Assembly (NCBI RefSeq): GCF_022489025.1
Contig: NZ_JAKVTG010000006.1
Location: 62,001 to 126,000, forward strand
Direction of reading: 5' to 3'
Length of the DNA stretch: 64,000 nucleotides
DNA from: Planococcus halocryophilus
GTDB taxonomy: Bacteria; Bacillota; Bacilli; Bacillales_A; Planococcaceae
The translations under genes were made by a program, and so were the position numbers. The notes below the pieces were generated by a model. That model ran no database searches. It had not been told where the DNA came from and saw only the letters and a list, made by a program, of their open reading frames with translations. Numbering within the stretch: the stretch's first letter is position 1; every line of letters begins with the position of its first letter. Below are positions 8,827 to 17,068 of the stretch, one piece after another.

Positions 8827-9113
8827 GCTTGTAGATGAACTCGATTTATTCGAGGCCACTACAGGCTTTTTTGTTGGAAACAAATCGCTCCGGTCGCTTT
8901 GGGCATGGCTCCCGCCAGAAGCCAGAAAAACCACCTTTCTTCTAGCTTCGCCTACCCCGTGGACGCGCCGTCGCTAATATGGAATTATCCTTTTTTATGA
9001 TAGAAAAATAGCCTTTTTTGTCTAGACTCTGAAGCCATGTGCTTTTGAAAACGGCTTTTTTTATTCGGTCTCCAAACCAAGTTTCTTTACTAGTCCAATA
9101 AAAGGGAATATAA
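8827..9113. repeat. Gene-free stretch with a GC-rich repeat remnant bounded by 13-bp direct repeats
   Basis: No convincing ORF lies between the CoA-transferase terminator and the MarR operator. CTTTTGAAAACGG occurs at 8809-8821 and again at 9042-9054, each followed by a pyrimidine-rich run. Between them is a segment (about 8875-8985) clearly richer in G+C than its surroundings, with words such as CTCCGGTCGCTTTGGGC and CCGTGGACGCGCCG. These recall interspersed Bacillales repeats by memory only. It looks like a decayed inserted element that duplicated the terminator arm. Confidence 0.5.
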
Positions 9114-9125
9114 TTACTTAGGTAA
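9114..9125. promoter_or_regulatory. Putative MarR-family operator
   Basis: TTACTTAGGTAA has perfect TTAC/GTAA arms about 20 bases before the regulator gene; the wider context AATTAC...GTAAAT extends the symmetry to 5 of 6. MarR proteins often repress their own operon from such A+T-rich palindromes. Confidence 0.5.
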
Positions 9126-9147
9126 ATAATAGTTGAGGATGAGACTG

Positions 9148-9549
9148 ATGAAAAGTTTACTGTTTCATGAAATCCACCAAAAATCCCGCTTATCGATTAA
9201 AGAGGTCAATGATGCTTTAAAAGAGTTTGAATTATATAGTTCGCAATGGTCTATTCTTTTTTGTTTAAAGCAATTTGGTGCGATGACACAAAAAGAAATT
9301 TGGCAGTATTTGAATGTAGAAGCACCAACCGTTACGAGGACTATCGCTCGTCTAGAGGAAAGTGGATGGGTGTTTCGGGAAGAAGGTCACGATAAGCGAG
9401 CAAGAATTGTTCACTTAACACCTTTTGCAGAACAAAATTCACCGGAAATCGAAAAGCGGATTCAGCACGTAGAGGAAGAGATGGTATCGAGTCTTTCAGA
9501 GGAAGAGCAAGATCAGCTCCTCTCGTTACTGAAAAAAATCGGACAATAA
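9148..9549 (+). CDS. MarR family transcriptional regulator
   Basis: A 133-residue winged-helix protein of MarR type. An N-terminal dimerisation helix is followed by SSQWSILFCLKQFG, the recognition region TQKEIWQYLNVEAPTVTRTI (about residues 48-67), and the wing with RLEESGWVFREEGHDKRARI. TTG 9133 and ATG 9139 are also in frame, but TGAGG (9134-9138) is best placed for the ATG at 9148. The MFS gene follows 23 bases after its stop without a terminator. Control of that exporter, and of itself through the palindrome at 9114-9125, is therefore the natural inference. The inducer is unknown. Confidence 0.9.
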   Translation: MKSLLFHEIHQKSRLSIKEVNDALKEFELYSSQWSILFCLKQFGAMTQKEIWQYLNVEAPTVTRTIARLEESGWVFREEGHDKRARIVHLTPFAEQNSPEIEKRIQHVEEEMVSSLSEEEQDQLLSLLKKIGQ

Positions 9550-9572
9550 TTTTTAGGAAGAAGATGTAATGA

Positions 9573-10745
9573 ATGACTGAAAAAAGACCAATCTGGACAA
9601 AAAGTTTTGTTAATATTTCAATCAGCACGTTTTTTGTTTTTGTTGTTTTTTATGCATTGCTAACGTATATGCCACTTTATGTGTTAAATGAATTAAACGG
9701 CACAGCTACAGAAGCAGGATTAGTAATATCCGTATTCTTGCTGTCTGCTATCATTATGCGTTTCTTGTCAGGGATGATTTTGGAGAAATTCGGCAAAAGA
9801 AGAATGTTGCTAATTTCAGTGCTGCTGTTTGCTGTTAGTACCATACTCTATTTATTTGTGGGTAGTTTCACGTCACTTTTATGGCTGCGGTTTTTCCACG
9901 GTATTTGGTTTAGCTTGTTAACGACTGTAGCAGGAGCGATAGCGGCGGACATTATTCCACCAGAGCGACGTGGTGAAGGTTTGGGTTATTACGGCATTGC
10001 GATGAACTTAGCGGTAGTTGTTGGTCCTTTTATCGTCTTAACCTTGCAACAATATGTTTCAGCACACATTATTTTTATCGTTCTTGCGGTTATTATCATT
10101 ATCGGATTTTTATGTGCCTTAGCTGTTCAAGTAAATGAAGAACCCTATAGTAAACAACCAAAACATAAATTATCGATCAACGACTTTTTAGAGAAAAAAA
10201 CGATGCCAATTGCAACGGTTGGGTTTTTAATCGCATTTGCGTATGCCAGTGTTATCGCGTTTATCTCTGTTTATGCGGAATCGTTAGGGCTCATCAAAAC
10301 CGCAAGTTTTTTCTTTCTTGTATATGCAATGGCGATGCTAATTGTTCGACCAATTACTGGGAGGTTGTTTGATACCATAGGACCTAAAGTTGTCATTATT
10401 CCTTCGATTGTTATTTTTGGTGTGGGACTGATCACATTAAGCTTTACCGAAGTTTCATGGATGCTGCTATTGTCAGGAGCGTTAATTGGTCTTGGTTATG
10501 GAACCTTATTGCCAAGTTTTCAAAGCCTTGCCATACAGGCGGCTGATAAGCATCGTAGTGGCTATGCTACTGGTACTTTCTTTGCCTTTTATGATAGCGG
10601 GATTGCCATTGGCTCAGTGTTGCTTGGGTTAATCGCAGGAATTGCCGGTTATTCTAATCTTTACTTAATGCTTGGAGTGTTTGTGATTCTCGTTGTGTTT
10701 TACTATATGTGGATTGCATCAAAACAAGAGACTCAGCCTAATTAA
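9573..10745 (+). CDS. MFS transporter (drug-efflux type)
   Basis: A 390-residue major facilitator with about 12 membrane segments. The loop 2-3 motif appears as LEKFGKRRMLL, and motif ADIIPPERRGEGLGYYG lies before helix 5. The second half has a matching GRLFDTIGPKVVII loop. Such 12-TM proteins are proton-driven exporters or importers of small molecules. Co-transcription with the MarR regulator argues for efflux of a toxic compound. AGGAAGAA lies about 10 bases before the ATG. It ends in a strong terminator shared with the convergent hemolysin III gene. Confidence 0.9.
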   Translation: MTEKRPIWTKSFVNISISTFFVFVVFYALLTYMPLYVLNELNGTATEAGLVISVFLLSAIIMRFLSGMILEKFGKRRMLLISVLLFAVSTILYLFVGSFTSLLWLRFFHGIWFSLLTTVAGAIAADIIPPERRGEGLGYYGIAMNLAVVVGPFIVLTLQQYVSAHIIFIVLAVIIIIGFLCALAVQVNEEPYSKQPKHKLSINDFLEKKTMPIATVGFLIAFAYASVIAFISVYAESLGLIKTASFFFLVYAMAMLIVRPITGRLFDTIGPKVVIIPSIVIFGVGLITLSFTEVSWMLLLSGALIGLGYGTLLPSFQSLAIQAADKHRSGYATGTFFAFYDSGIAIGSVLLGLIAGIAGYSNLYLMLGVFVILVVFYYMWIASKQETQPN

Positions 10746-10773
10746 CAATACTTATAGATTTTCTTAATAAGCT

Positions 10774-10807
10774 AAAAGGTGCACAAAGAAATTTGTGCAC
10801 CTTTTTT
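10774..10807. terminator. Bidirectional rho-independent terminator
   Basis: Long stem AAAAGGTGCACAAA/TTTGTGCACCTTTT with T-runs readable from both strands. It separates the MFS gene (+) from the hemolysin III gene (-). Confidence 0.92.
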
Positions 10808-10812
10808 TCATG

Positions 10813-11460
10813 TTATAGCACATAAAAGTAAACGGATAAGAAATGACAAAGGCTACCGAAAAGAATAAAAAGGTGGAAAATTTCGTGAAACCCCAAATGT
10901 TTGGAAGACAGGAAATTTGGTTTAATGCCATAAATAATACCACCAACTGTATAAGAAACTCCGCCAGCAACAAGTAAAAGTAAGCCTGTTAAAGAAAGGG
11001 CATTTGCTAATGGCACGACTGCGAAAATGATAATCCAGCCCATTGCAATGTAAATGACAGTAGATAGCCATCTCGGGGAATGGAACCAAACCATTTTAAA
11101 GAAGATTCCGCTGAGTCCTAACACAGTCACAAGCAAAAACAAGGTCCATCCGAGTGTACCGCCAAGCGCAATGAGGCAAAAAGGTGCATAAGATCCTGCG
11201 ATTAATGCAAAAATCATCGAGTGATCGAGTTTTCGTAAAAAGGCAATAATGTAAGGCTGAGAAAGGGCTGAATGATAAATGGTTGAAGCGCTGTATAAAA
11301 AGATTAAGCTAATGCCAAAAATGGAGACAGCTGCTATGTGCAAAGCCGGTTGACCAGCATAAGCAGTTTTAATGACCATTGCCAATAAGGCAGCTAAAGA
11401 TAATAAGGCTCCTACTAAATGGGATAAAGCGTTAAATGGTTCTCGAATGTATGTGTTCAT
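10813..11460 (-). CDS. Hemolysin III family (PAQR/YplQ-like) membrane protein
   Basis: A 215-residue protein with seven membrane helices. The PAQR signatures are present: the start EPFNALSHLVGALL, SASTIYHS in helix 2, KLDHSMIFALIAGSYAPF around helix 3, and FHEIFHLFILFGSLCHF near the end. The histidines and aspartate correspond to the metal-binding set of adiponectin-receptor-like hydrolases. Despite the name, hemolysis is not the established role; a membrane-fluidity or lipid hydrolase function is thought likely. It is a single gene on the minus strand. Confidence 0.92.
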   Translation of the reverse strand: MNTYIREPFNALSHLVGALLSLAALLAMVIKTAYAGQPALHIAAVSIFGISLIFLYSASTIYHSALSQPYIIAFLRKLDHSMIFALIAGSYAPFCLIALGGTLGWTLFLLVTVLGLSGIFFKMVWFHSPRWLSTVIYIAMGWIIIFAVVPLANALSLTGLLLLVAGGVSYTVGGIIYGIKPNFLSSKHLGFHEIFHLFILFGSLCHFLSVYFYVL

Positions 11461-11593
11461 ATGAAAAGCTCCTCGCTATACGTAGTTATTGAAACTACTT
11501 ATAAAGATACTCGTGTTATATAATGTAGTCAAGTTTGGAGAATTATTGATAATGATGTAAAATAGCGAGTATGAAATACCTCGGGGAGCGTGA

Positions 11594-12178
11594 GTGCATA
11601 TCGGAAACGCAAATAGACTAATCGAAGAAATGGCTTTTCACAATCAAGTCTTACCAGAAGATATCCCAAAAATTGATTTGTATATTGATCAAGTAATTCA
11701 ATTGTTTGAATCCAGTTTCGCAGAAACAAAACGACATCCAGACGAAAAAATTCTCACCAAAACCATGATTAATAATTACGCAAAAGGGAAATTGTTTTAT
11801 CCCATTCAAAACAAAAAGTACAGTCGGGATCACATTATGCTCATCAGCTTGATTTATCAGATGAAAAGCGCATTATCGATCAATGACGTCAAGCAAGTAT
11901 TAGATGGCATCAATGAAAAAGCAGAACAAAAAGAGCTAGACCTTGAACAGTTTTACCAAAGCTATTTAAACCTTCAGCAAAACAATAGAGTATTTTTTGA
12001 GACTGGACTAACACAACAAGCGGAAAAAGCTGCCGAACAAGTAGCGGATGTTGGGGATTCAGAAGAATTAGAGCGTGTCCTACTAATTGCATCACTGGTG
12101 CACACGAGCAATCTTTATAGAAGAGCGGCTGAAAAACTAGTTGATGAAATGGTGGAGGGGGCAAAGCGTGATGAGTAA
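11594..12178 (+). CDS. DUF1836 domain protein (putative regulator)
   Basis: A 194-residue soluble protein of the DUF1836 family. The N-terminal half contains KTMINNYAKGKLFYPIQNKKYSRDHI, which resembles a MerR-like winged helix, and it continues with LISLIYQMKSALSINDVKQVL. The C-terminal half is helical. The start is GTG 11594 with GGGGAG 6-7 bases before; no ATG fits better. Its stop overlaps the start of the following DUF188 gene by 8 bases, so the two are coupled. The function is unknown; a DNA-binding role is inferred only from the helix pattern. Confidence 0.8.
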   Translation: MHIGNANRLIEEMAFHNQVLPEDIPKIDLYIDQVIQLFESSFAETKRHPDEKILTKTMINNYAKGKLFYPIQNKKYSRDHIMLISLIYQMKSALSINDVKQVLDGINEKAEQKELDLEQFYQSYLNLQQNNRVFFETGLTQQAEKAAEQVADVGDSEELERVLLIASLVHTSNLYRRAAEKLVDEMVEGAKRDE

Positions 12179-12635
12179 AATTCTAATTGACGCAGACGGT
12201 TGTCCAGTTGTGTCACAGACGATTGATTTAGCGAAAGTTTATCGTTTACCCGTCATTTTGATTTGCGATACTTCCCACGAAATGCATAGAGAAGGTGCAG
12301 AGACCATCACAGTATCGAAAGGGGCAGATGCTGTGGATTTTGTTCTTGTAAACCGAGTGAAAAAAGGCGATATTGTGGTGACACAAGATTATGGGCTTGC
12401 AGCAATGGTTCTTGCCAAACGAGGGATACCGATTGATCAAAACGGTCGCGTTTATTCGGATGAAAATATTGAACAATTGCTTCACGGTCGTCATGTAGCG
12501 AAGAAGATTCGCCAAGGTGGCGGCAGAATGAAAGGGCCGAAAAAACGACAGCCCGAAGATAATGAGAAGTTCCAAGCGGCTTTAACACAATTGTTAACAC
12601 AAGCTAAAGAAAACGAAAAAATGCCTGGCACATAA
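12171..12635 (+). CDS. YaiI/YqxD family (DUF188) protein
   Basis: A 154-residue protein with the opening ILIDADGCPVV and later VTQDYGLAAMVLAKRG, hallmarks of the DUF188 (YaiI/YqxD) family. This family has a PIN-like fold with acidic residues that could bind metal, and a ribonuclease role is suspected but not proven. The C-terminus is basic (GGGRMKGPKKRQPEDNEKF). The ATG at 12171 sits 8 bases after GGAGGGGGC; the upstream GTG 12168 is an alternative. It overlaps the DUF1836 gene and ends in a terminator shared with the SLH gene. Confidence 0.9.
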   Translation: MSKILIDADGCPVVSQTIDLAKVYRLPVILICDTSHEMHREGAETITVSKGADAVDFVLVNRVKKGDIVVTQDYGLAAMVLAKRGIPIDQNGRVYSDENIEQLLHGRHVAKKIRQGGGRMKGPKKRQPEDNEKFQAALTQLLTQAKENEKMPGT

Positions 12636-12653
12636 AGTCGTCAGGCATTTTTT
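12616..12653. terminator. Bidirectional rho-independent terminator
   Basis: Stem AAAAATGCCTG/CAGGCATTTTT with a 14-base loop and T-runs on both strands, between the DUF188 gene (+) and the SLH protein gene (-). Confidence 0.88.
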
Positions 12654-12663
12654 ATTTTAGCGC

Positions 12664-13767
12664 TTAAATGGTCCAGCGATCATTGATAATCGCTACGAGT
12701 ATCCATTTACCGCTACTGTTTTTCTCGAATACCATACTCAGGCTTTGCCAGTCCATTCCATCGTATTGTTCTGTTCCTGGGTAATGGTATTCAACAATCA
12801 TCGCTCTAGGGTAGAGCTGATGGATAAACTCATGAGCAGTTGGCTGAGTCGTTCTTCCATACCGATCTTTGTCGGTATAAGTCGCATTCATCAAAAATTG
12901 ATCATAGTACTCGGCAGGCGTTAAGTTGATTTCAAAGCCGCTACCATCTTGATATCCCCATAAATAATCATTGGAGTTGGTCATGAAGTTTGGAAGCTGT
13001 GCTTTAGTAAATGTAACACCACCGCTATCGAGACATCCACCGCTGTAAGGGCAGAAGGTCAATCCGTCTGCAGAACCTACATAAGTGGCTACATCAGCAA
13101 AGTCTTTTGCTTTTAGCTCAGCCAGAATTTTGTTAGCTGTGGAAAGCAATTTCTGCTTTTCTGGGATGAACACAGGGTCAACGGCGCGAGCCAGAAATGC
13201 AGCAAATTGTGCACGAGTTACTGGAACGTCAGGTCGGAACGTATTGTCTGGATAGCCGCGTGCAACGCCTTGATAAGCAAGACGTGATACGGCATTAAAT
13301 GCAAAATGTTTTTTCGTCATATCTTTAAACGTATTGGCTGGAGCTTTTGGGAAATAGAAAGCTCTGTCTAGCATGGCGGCAGTTTGTCCACGAGTAACAG
13401 TCCAATCAGGACGGAAATAGTTATTCGGGAAACCAAAAATGATTTCCTTTTCAGCAGCCGAAGCAATATAACCGGAAAACCGATGACTTGAAGGAACATC
13501 TCTAAAACCGGTTGAGCGGGCAGTGTCGTCTAAATACACAGCTCGTCCAATCATCGCAATAGCATGAGCACGAGTGACAGGGTCATTTGGTCTGAAGGTA
13601 CCATCGGGATATCCATTGATGATGCCTTCTTCATAAAGATAAGCAATCTCAAAAGCAAACGGGTGGTCGGCATTTACGTCATCAAACAAAACAATCGCGT
13701 TGGCGGGAGTTAAAAACATACTGAACATCAGGATGGCAGCTGCAATTAAAGACAAAAAAGTCTTCAT
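12664..13767 (-). CDS. S-layer homology (SLH) domain surface protein
   Basis: A 367-residue exported protein. A signal peptide (MKTFLSLIAAAILMFSMF, cleavage expected after TPANA, about residue 24) is followed by three SLH repeats (about 28-80, 90-140 and 147-195), each with the GYPDGTFRP/TRAQFAAFLARA type pattern. These repeats anchor proteins to pyruvylated secondary wall polymer. The remaining roughly 160 residues form a domain I do not recognise, with a GGCLDSGG segment, two near cysteines (FCPYSGGC) and HYPGTEQYDGMDWQSL near the end. It is probably a wall-attached protein of unknown activity. The paired cysteines may form a disulphide. Confidence 0.9.
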   Translation of the reverse strand: MKTFLSLIAAAILMFSMFLTPANAIVLFDDVNADHPFAFEIAYLYEEGIINGYPDGTFRPNDPVTRAHAIAMIGRAVYLDDTARSTGFRDVPSSHRFSGYIASAAEKEIIFGFPNNYFRPDWTVTRGQTAAMLDRAFYFPKAPANTFKDMTKKHFAFNAVSRLAYQGVARGYPDNTFRPDVPVTRAQFAAFLARAVDPVFIPEKQKLLSTANKILAELKAKDFADVATYVGSADGLTFCPYSGGCLDSGGVTFTKAQLPNFMTNSNDYLWGYQDGSGFEINLTPAEYYDQFLMNATYTDKDRYGRTTQPTAHEFIHQLYPRAMIVEYHYPGTEQYDGMDWQSLSMVFEKNSSGKWILVAIINDRWTI

Positions 13768-14002
13768 ATTTATCCCTCCCTATTTGATCTCATTTTACCA
13801 CAATAAAAGGGATAATGTAACAAATTATTGTTATAAAAATAATAAATTATTATTTTTATGCGTTGGTACGCGAATGGTGAAAAAGCTACTTTCAAGTAAG
13901 TTTTATATCGCCAAGTACAAGTTTAGCTGAGCCAGTTTAAAAAATAAAAAAGGGGTATATAAGGAGGAAGCGAGTATATATTTTTTGGAGGGATTAATTT
14001 AC

Positions 14003-14284
14003 ATGAAAAAATCAACAATGAACACATTGATTGGTAGTGCACTTGCAGCTGCTTCTGGTATTTTTGTTTATCGAGCTTACCAGGAGAAAAATACTGTTCG
14101 TGTGGAACCAGACATAGATATGTACAACAGCGCGGAAATCGACAAACGTGAAAGTGTCGATGCATTAGATGACTCTGCTGAACAAGGCTTATCGCAATTG
14201 GATTCTATTTACCGCGATGAATGGCAGGCTAATGGATTTCCACAAACTCATAAAGAAATGCGTGAGCTTGAAGAAAATAAATAA
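14003..14284 (+). CDS. Small single-TM protein, unknown function
   Basis: A 93-residue protein with one N-terminal hydrophobic helix (NTLIGSALAAASGIFVYRAY, about residues 6-25) and an acidic hydrophilic tail. The tail could face outside, or the cytosol if the helix acts as an anchor. I do not recognise a family. A TTG at 13985 is in frame, but GGAGGG (13987-13992) lies 10 bases before the ATG at 14003. It is divergent from the SLH gene and followed by a hairpin at 14295-14328. The 235 bases between the two genes are very A+T-rich and hold their promoters; no other gene is seen there. Confidence 0.7.
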   Translation: MKKSTMNTLIGSALAAASGIFVYRAYQEKNTVRVEPDIDMYNSAEIDKRESVDALDDSAEQGLSQLDSIYRDEWQANGFPQTHKEMRELEENK

Positions 14285-14294
14285 GAGATAACCG

Positions 14295-14328
14295 AAAGCG
14301 AAAGCAAAGTTCATTTTGCTTTCGCTTT
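14295..14328 (+). terminator. Probable rho-independent terminator
   Basis: Perfect 14-bp stem AAAGCGAAAGCAAA/TTTGCTTTCGCTTT with loop GTTCAT. The following T-run is short, so termination may be partial and the next gene may be read through. Confidence 0.7.
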
Positions 14329-14375
14329 TATATGCCGAAATTCGAGACTCGGATTTTGAAAAGGAGGAGAAAGAT

Positions 14376-15467
14376 ATGTGGATTAGAAAGCCATTTTTCG
14401 AATACACAACAGCTATATTACTCGTTGCTATCACTTTGTTTTTTTTAGGAAAAATTGATTATGTTCTAGAACCCATACAGATTATTATTGCCACGATTTT
14501 TGCTCCTGTCTTGTTAGGTGGGCTTTTTTATTACTTATTACGACCGATTGTAAATTGGTTAGCACGTTTTGTGCCTAAAATTGTAGGAATAGGAATTATT
14601 TTTACGATCATTGCTTTAACCGCATCTCTTTTACTTTATTTCTTTGGTCCAGTTATTACTAAACAAGTTGATAGTTTGGTAAACTTGGCGCCGGAAACAG
14701 TTGAAGAAGTAACAGAAGAATCTGATCATTTTTTAGCTAATTTTCAATTTGGTGGAGTGACGGGTTCAGAAATTCGGATTTGGACTTTAGATTATTTAGA
14801 AAATCTTTCAGAAGGCTTATTGGATAATGTCATGAACATTTTAGCCTTGCTAATGAATATCGTGATTGTCTTAATCGTTGTGCCTTTTGTCTTGTTCTTT
14901 CTATTAAAGGACGATGACAAGTTTATCCCACATTTGACTAAGTATTTGCCAGAAGAGCATAAGCTTGAAGGGAAAAAAATATTGAAAGATGTCGATCAAA
15001 CTTTGTCTGCTTTTATCGTTGGTCAAGCCTTTGTAGCTGGCGTAGTGGGAACTTTGATGTATATCGGATACCTTATTATTGGGTTGGACTATGCTTTGAG
15101 TTTGGCGATTTTTGCGATGTTCTTAATCATTGTGCCGTTTCTAGGTCCGCTTATTGGGATTGTACCCGCGCTTTTTGTGGCATTAACGAGTGGAGATATG
15201 TGGATGGCGATGAAAGTTATCCTCGTGTTGCTTGTCGTTCAACAAATTGAAGGGAATTTGGTTACTCCGAACATTATGGGGAATCGTCTAAACATCCATC
15301 CGTTAACGATTATTTTGCTGTTAATGATTGCAGGCGCTTTATATGGGTTTGTCGGAATTTTAATCGCCATTCCAACATACGCAGTTTTGAAAACGTTAGT
15401 TCATAACTTCCGTTTGTTTAATCGATTACGTAAAAAAAGAGAAGTTGCTAGTAAAAAAGAACTTTAG
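14376..15467 (+). CDS. AI-2E family transporter (PerM-type), first copy
   Basis: A 363-residue membrane protein with about seven or eight hydrophobic segments in the AI-2E/PerM arrangement: two N-terminal helices, a soluble region (residues about 95-165), and the conserved second half with VGQAFVAGVVGTLM, LDYALSLAIFAMFL, PFLGPLIG and the QQIEGNLVTPNIMG signature. Members export various substrates, including sodium ions or signals; autoinducer-2 export is not implied. The frame runs 20 codons further upstream, but AAGGAGGA (14361-14368) selects the ATG at 14376. A second family member lies at 38.9 kb with a very similar signature. Confidence 0.9.
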   Translation: MWIRKPFFEYTTAILLVAITLFFLGKIDYVLEPIQIIIATIFAPVLLGGLFYYLLRPIVNWLARFVPKIVGIGIIFTIIALTASLLLYFFGPVITKQVDSLVNLAPETVEEVTEESDHFLANFQFGGVTGSEIRIWTLDYLENLSEGLLDNVMNILALLMNIVIVLIVVPFVLFFLLKDDDKFIPHLTKYLPEEHKLEGKKILKDVDQTLSAFIVGQAFVAGVVGTLMYIGYLIIGLDYALSLAIFAMFLIIVPFLGPLIGIVPALFVALTSGDMWMAMKVILVLLVVQQIEGNLVTPNIMGNRLNIHPLTIILLLMIAGALYGFVGILIAIPTYAVLKTLVHNFRLFNRLRKKREVASKKEL

Positions 15468-15582
15468 TACTGATTCGTTCCGCAATATTTTAGTTATTTT
15501 TTATCAAAGGTTCTGAATTTGAGAAAATTATGATATATTAATATTTAGTAAGGCCAATGAAAGAAAACAAGGGGGAACTAAA

Positions 15583-16365
15583 ATGAAAAAATGGAGTCTT
15601 TTAGCACTACTTATGGCAATGATGCTCGTGATCGCTGCTTGTGGATCCGACGAGAGTGAAGATACAACAAGTGAGGACGGCGGAAGTGACGCAAAAACGT
15701 ATAAAGTAGGAATCGATACAACATATCCACCTTTCGAGTTTGAAGTAGACGGTGAATATACAGGAATTGATATTGACTTGATTACTGCGATTGCTGAAAA
15801 CCAAGGTTTTGAAATTGAATTCAGCCCAATGGACTTTGGCGGAATTATCCCAGCTTTGCAAGCGGATCAATTGGATGTCGCGATTGCTGGTATGAGTATT
15901 ACAGATGAGCGTAAAGCAGTAGTAGACTTTTCTGATCCTTATTTTGATGCAGGTTTGTCTCTTGTTGTAGCAGAAGATAACAGTGAAATTACATCTTTAG
16001 ACGATTTAGAAGGCAAAACAGTAGCGGTTAAGAGTGGAACAACTGGTGCTCAATTTGCTCGTGATAACGAAGCAGAATATGGCTACACAGTAGCACAATT
16101 CGAAGATAGCCCATCTATGTTCCAAGAAGTATCAAACGGTAATGCAGCAGTATTGCTAGAAGATTACCCAGTTATTGCTTATGCAATTGCTGAAAGTGGA
16201 CTTTCTTTGAAAACAGTAGGAGATCGTTTAACTGGAGATCAGTACGGAATTGCTGTATTAAAAGGTGAAAACGCAGAAGTTCTTGAGCAAATCAATGCAG
16301 GTCTTCAAGAATTGCGTGACAGCGGTAAATACGATGAAATTTTAGCGAAGTATATTGCAGAATAA
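15583..16365 (+). CDS. Amino-acid ABC transporter substrate-binding lipoprotein (glutamine/polar type)
   Basis: A 260-residue SBP family 3 protein. A lipoprotein signal ends in the lipobox VIAACG (Cys20), followed by an acidic serine-rich linker, then the ligand-binding fold starting KVGIDTTYPPFEF. SMDFGGIIPALQADQ- and AGMSITDERK-type motifs follow, typical for binding polar amino acids. It is anchored outside the membrane and delivers substrate to the permease and ATPase encoded next. A hairpin at 16371-16404 lies between this gene and the permease gene, which should give more binding protein than transporter core. A strong AAGGGGGA RBS precedes it. Confidence 0.92.
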   Translation: MKKWSLLALLMAMMLVIAACGSDESEDTTSEDGGSDAKTYKVGIDTTYPPFEFEVDGEYTGIDIDLITAIAENQGFEIEFSPMDFGGIIPALQADQLDVAIAGMSITDERKAVVDFSDPYFDAGLSLVVAEDNSEITSLDDLEGKTVAVKSGTTGAQFARDNEAEYGYTVAQFEDSPSMFQEVSNGNAAVLLEDYPVIAYAIAESGLSLKTVGDRLTGDQYGIAVLKGENAEVLEQINAGLQELRDSGKYDEILAKYIAE

Positions 16366-16370
16366 AAAAT

Positions 16371-16404
16371 AAATGTAGCGCGCATATGCGCGCTGCATTT
16401 TTTT
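16371..16404 (+). terminator. Intra-operon terminator (partial) after the binding-protein gene
   Basis: Stem AAATGTAGCGCGC/GCGCGCTGCATTT (one G-T wobble) with loop ATAT and a seven-T run. It lies between the SBP and permease genes, so readthrough or processing is needed for the downstream genes. Confidence 0.88.
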
Positions 16405-16423
16405 ATTCAAAGGAGATGTAAAA

Positions 16424-17068
16424 ATGGATACAATTATTAATGCCTTTCCGTATTTAATGGAAGGTTTGAAAGTAACGTTATATATATTTGCAATTGCTAT
16501 TGTTCTTGGATTTTTAATCGGTTTAATTGTTGCGTTGTTTAGACTAGCACCTTTGAAAATTTTAAATTGGATTGCAAAAATCTTTGTTGATGCCATTCGA
16601 GGTACACCATTTATCGTCCAGTTATTCTTTATCTATTTTGGTTTGAACTCTTTAGCTTTTATTTCTTTGGATAATACTACTGCAGGAATTGTAACAGTGG
16701 CGATCAACGCGGGAGCTTATTTCTCGGAAATCATTCGTGCGGGTATTCAGTCAATCGATAAAGGCCAAACAGAAGCAGCACGCTCTCTTGGCTTGAATTC
16801 AACACAAAATATGCGACATATCGTATTGCCGCAAGCTTTTAGACGCATGCTACCAACGATTACGAACCAAGCGATTATTTCATTAAAAGATACATCTTTG
16901 CTATCAGTCATAGGCGTAGCAGATTTGACGCAAGAAGGTCGTATTCAGGCCAGCGCCACGTTTGACGCTTTTAATGTGTACTTAATCCTAGGAATTATAT
17001 ACTTCGTCATTATTTACTTACTATCCATGCTGGCGAATTATGTAGAAAGGAAGTTTGTATTGCGATGA
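16424..17068 (+). CDS. Amino-acid ABC transporter permease
   Basis: A 214-residue His/Glu/Gln/Arg-type permease. It has about five membrane helices, [15 protein letters not shown] after the first helices, and the EAA loop [24 protein letters not shown] (residues about 124-147) that contacts the ATPase. It would form the membrane channel, usually as a homodimer, for the amino acid captured by the upstream lipoprotein. It has an AAAGGAG RBS, and its stop overlaps the start of the ATPase gene (ATGA), indicating coupling. Confidence 0.93.
   Translation: MDTIINAFPYLMEGLKVTLYIFAIAIVLGFLIGLIVALFRLAPLKILNWIAKIFVDAIRGTPFIVQLFFIYFGLNSLAFISLDNTTAGIVTVAINAGAYFSEIIRAGIQSIDKGQTEAARSLGLNSTQNMRHIVLPQAFRRMLPTITNQAIISLKDTSLLSVIGVADLTQEGRIQASATFDAFNVYLILGIIYFVIIYLLSMLANYVERKFVLR

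Noticed and set aside
8813-8828. CRE-like TGAAAACGGTTTTA (13 of 14) after the CoA-transferase gene
   Set aside because: The match comes from the terminator hairpin sequence and lies downstream of the gene, not at a promoter.
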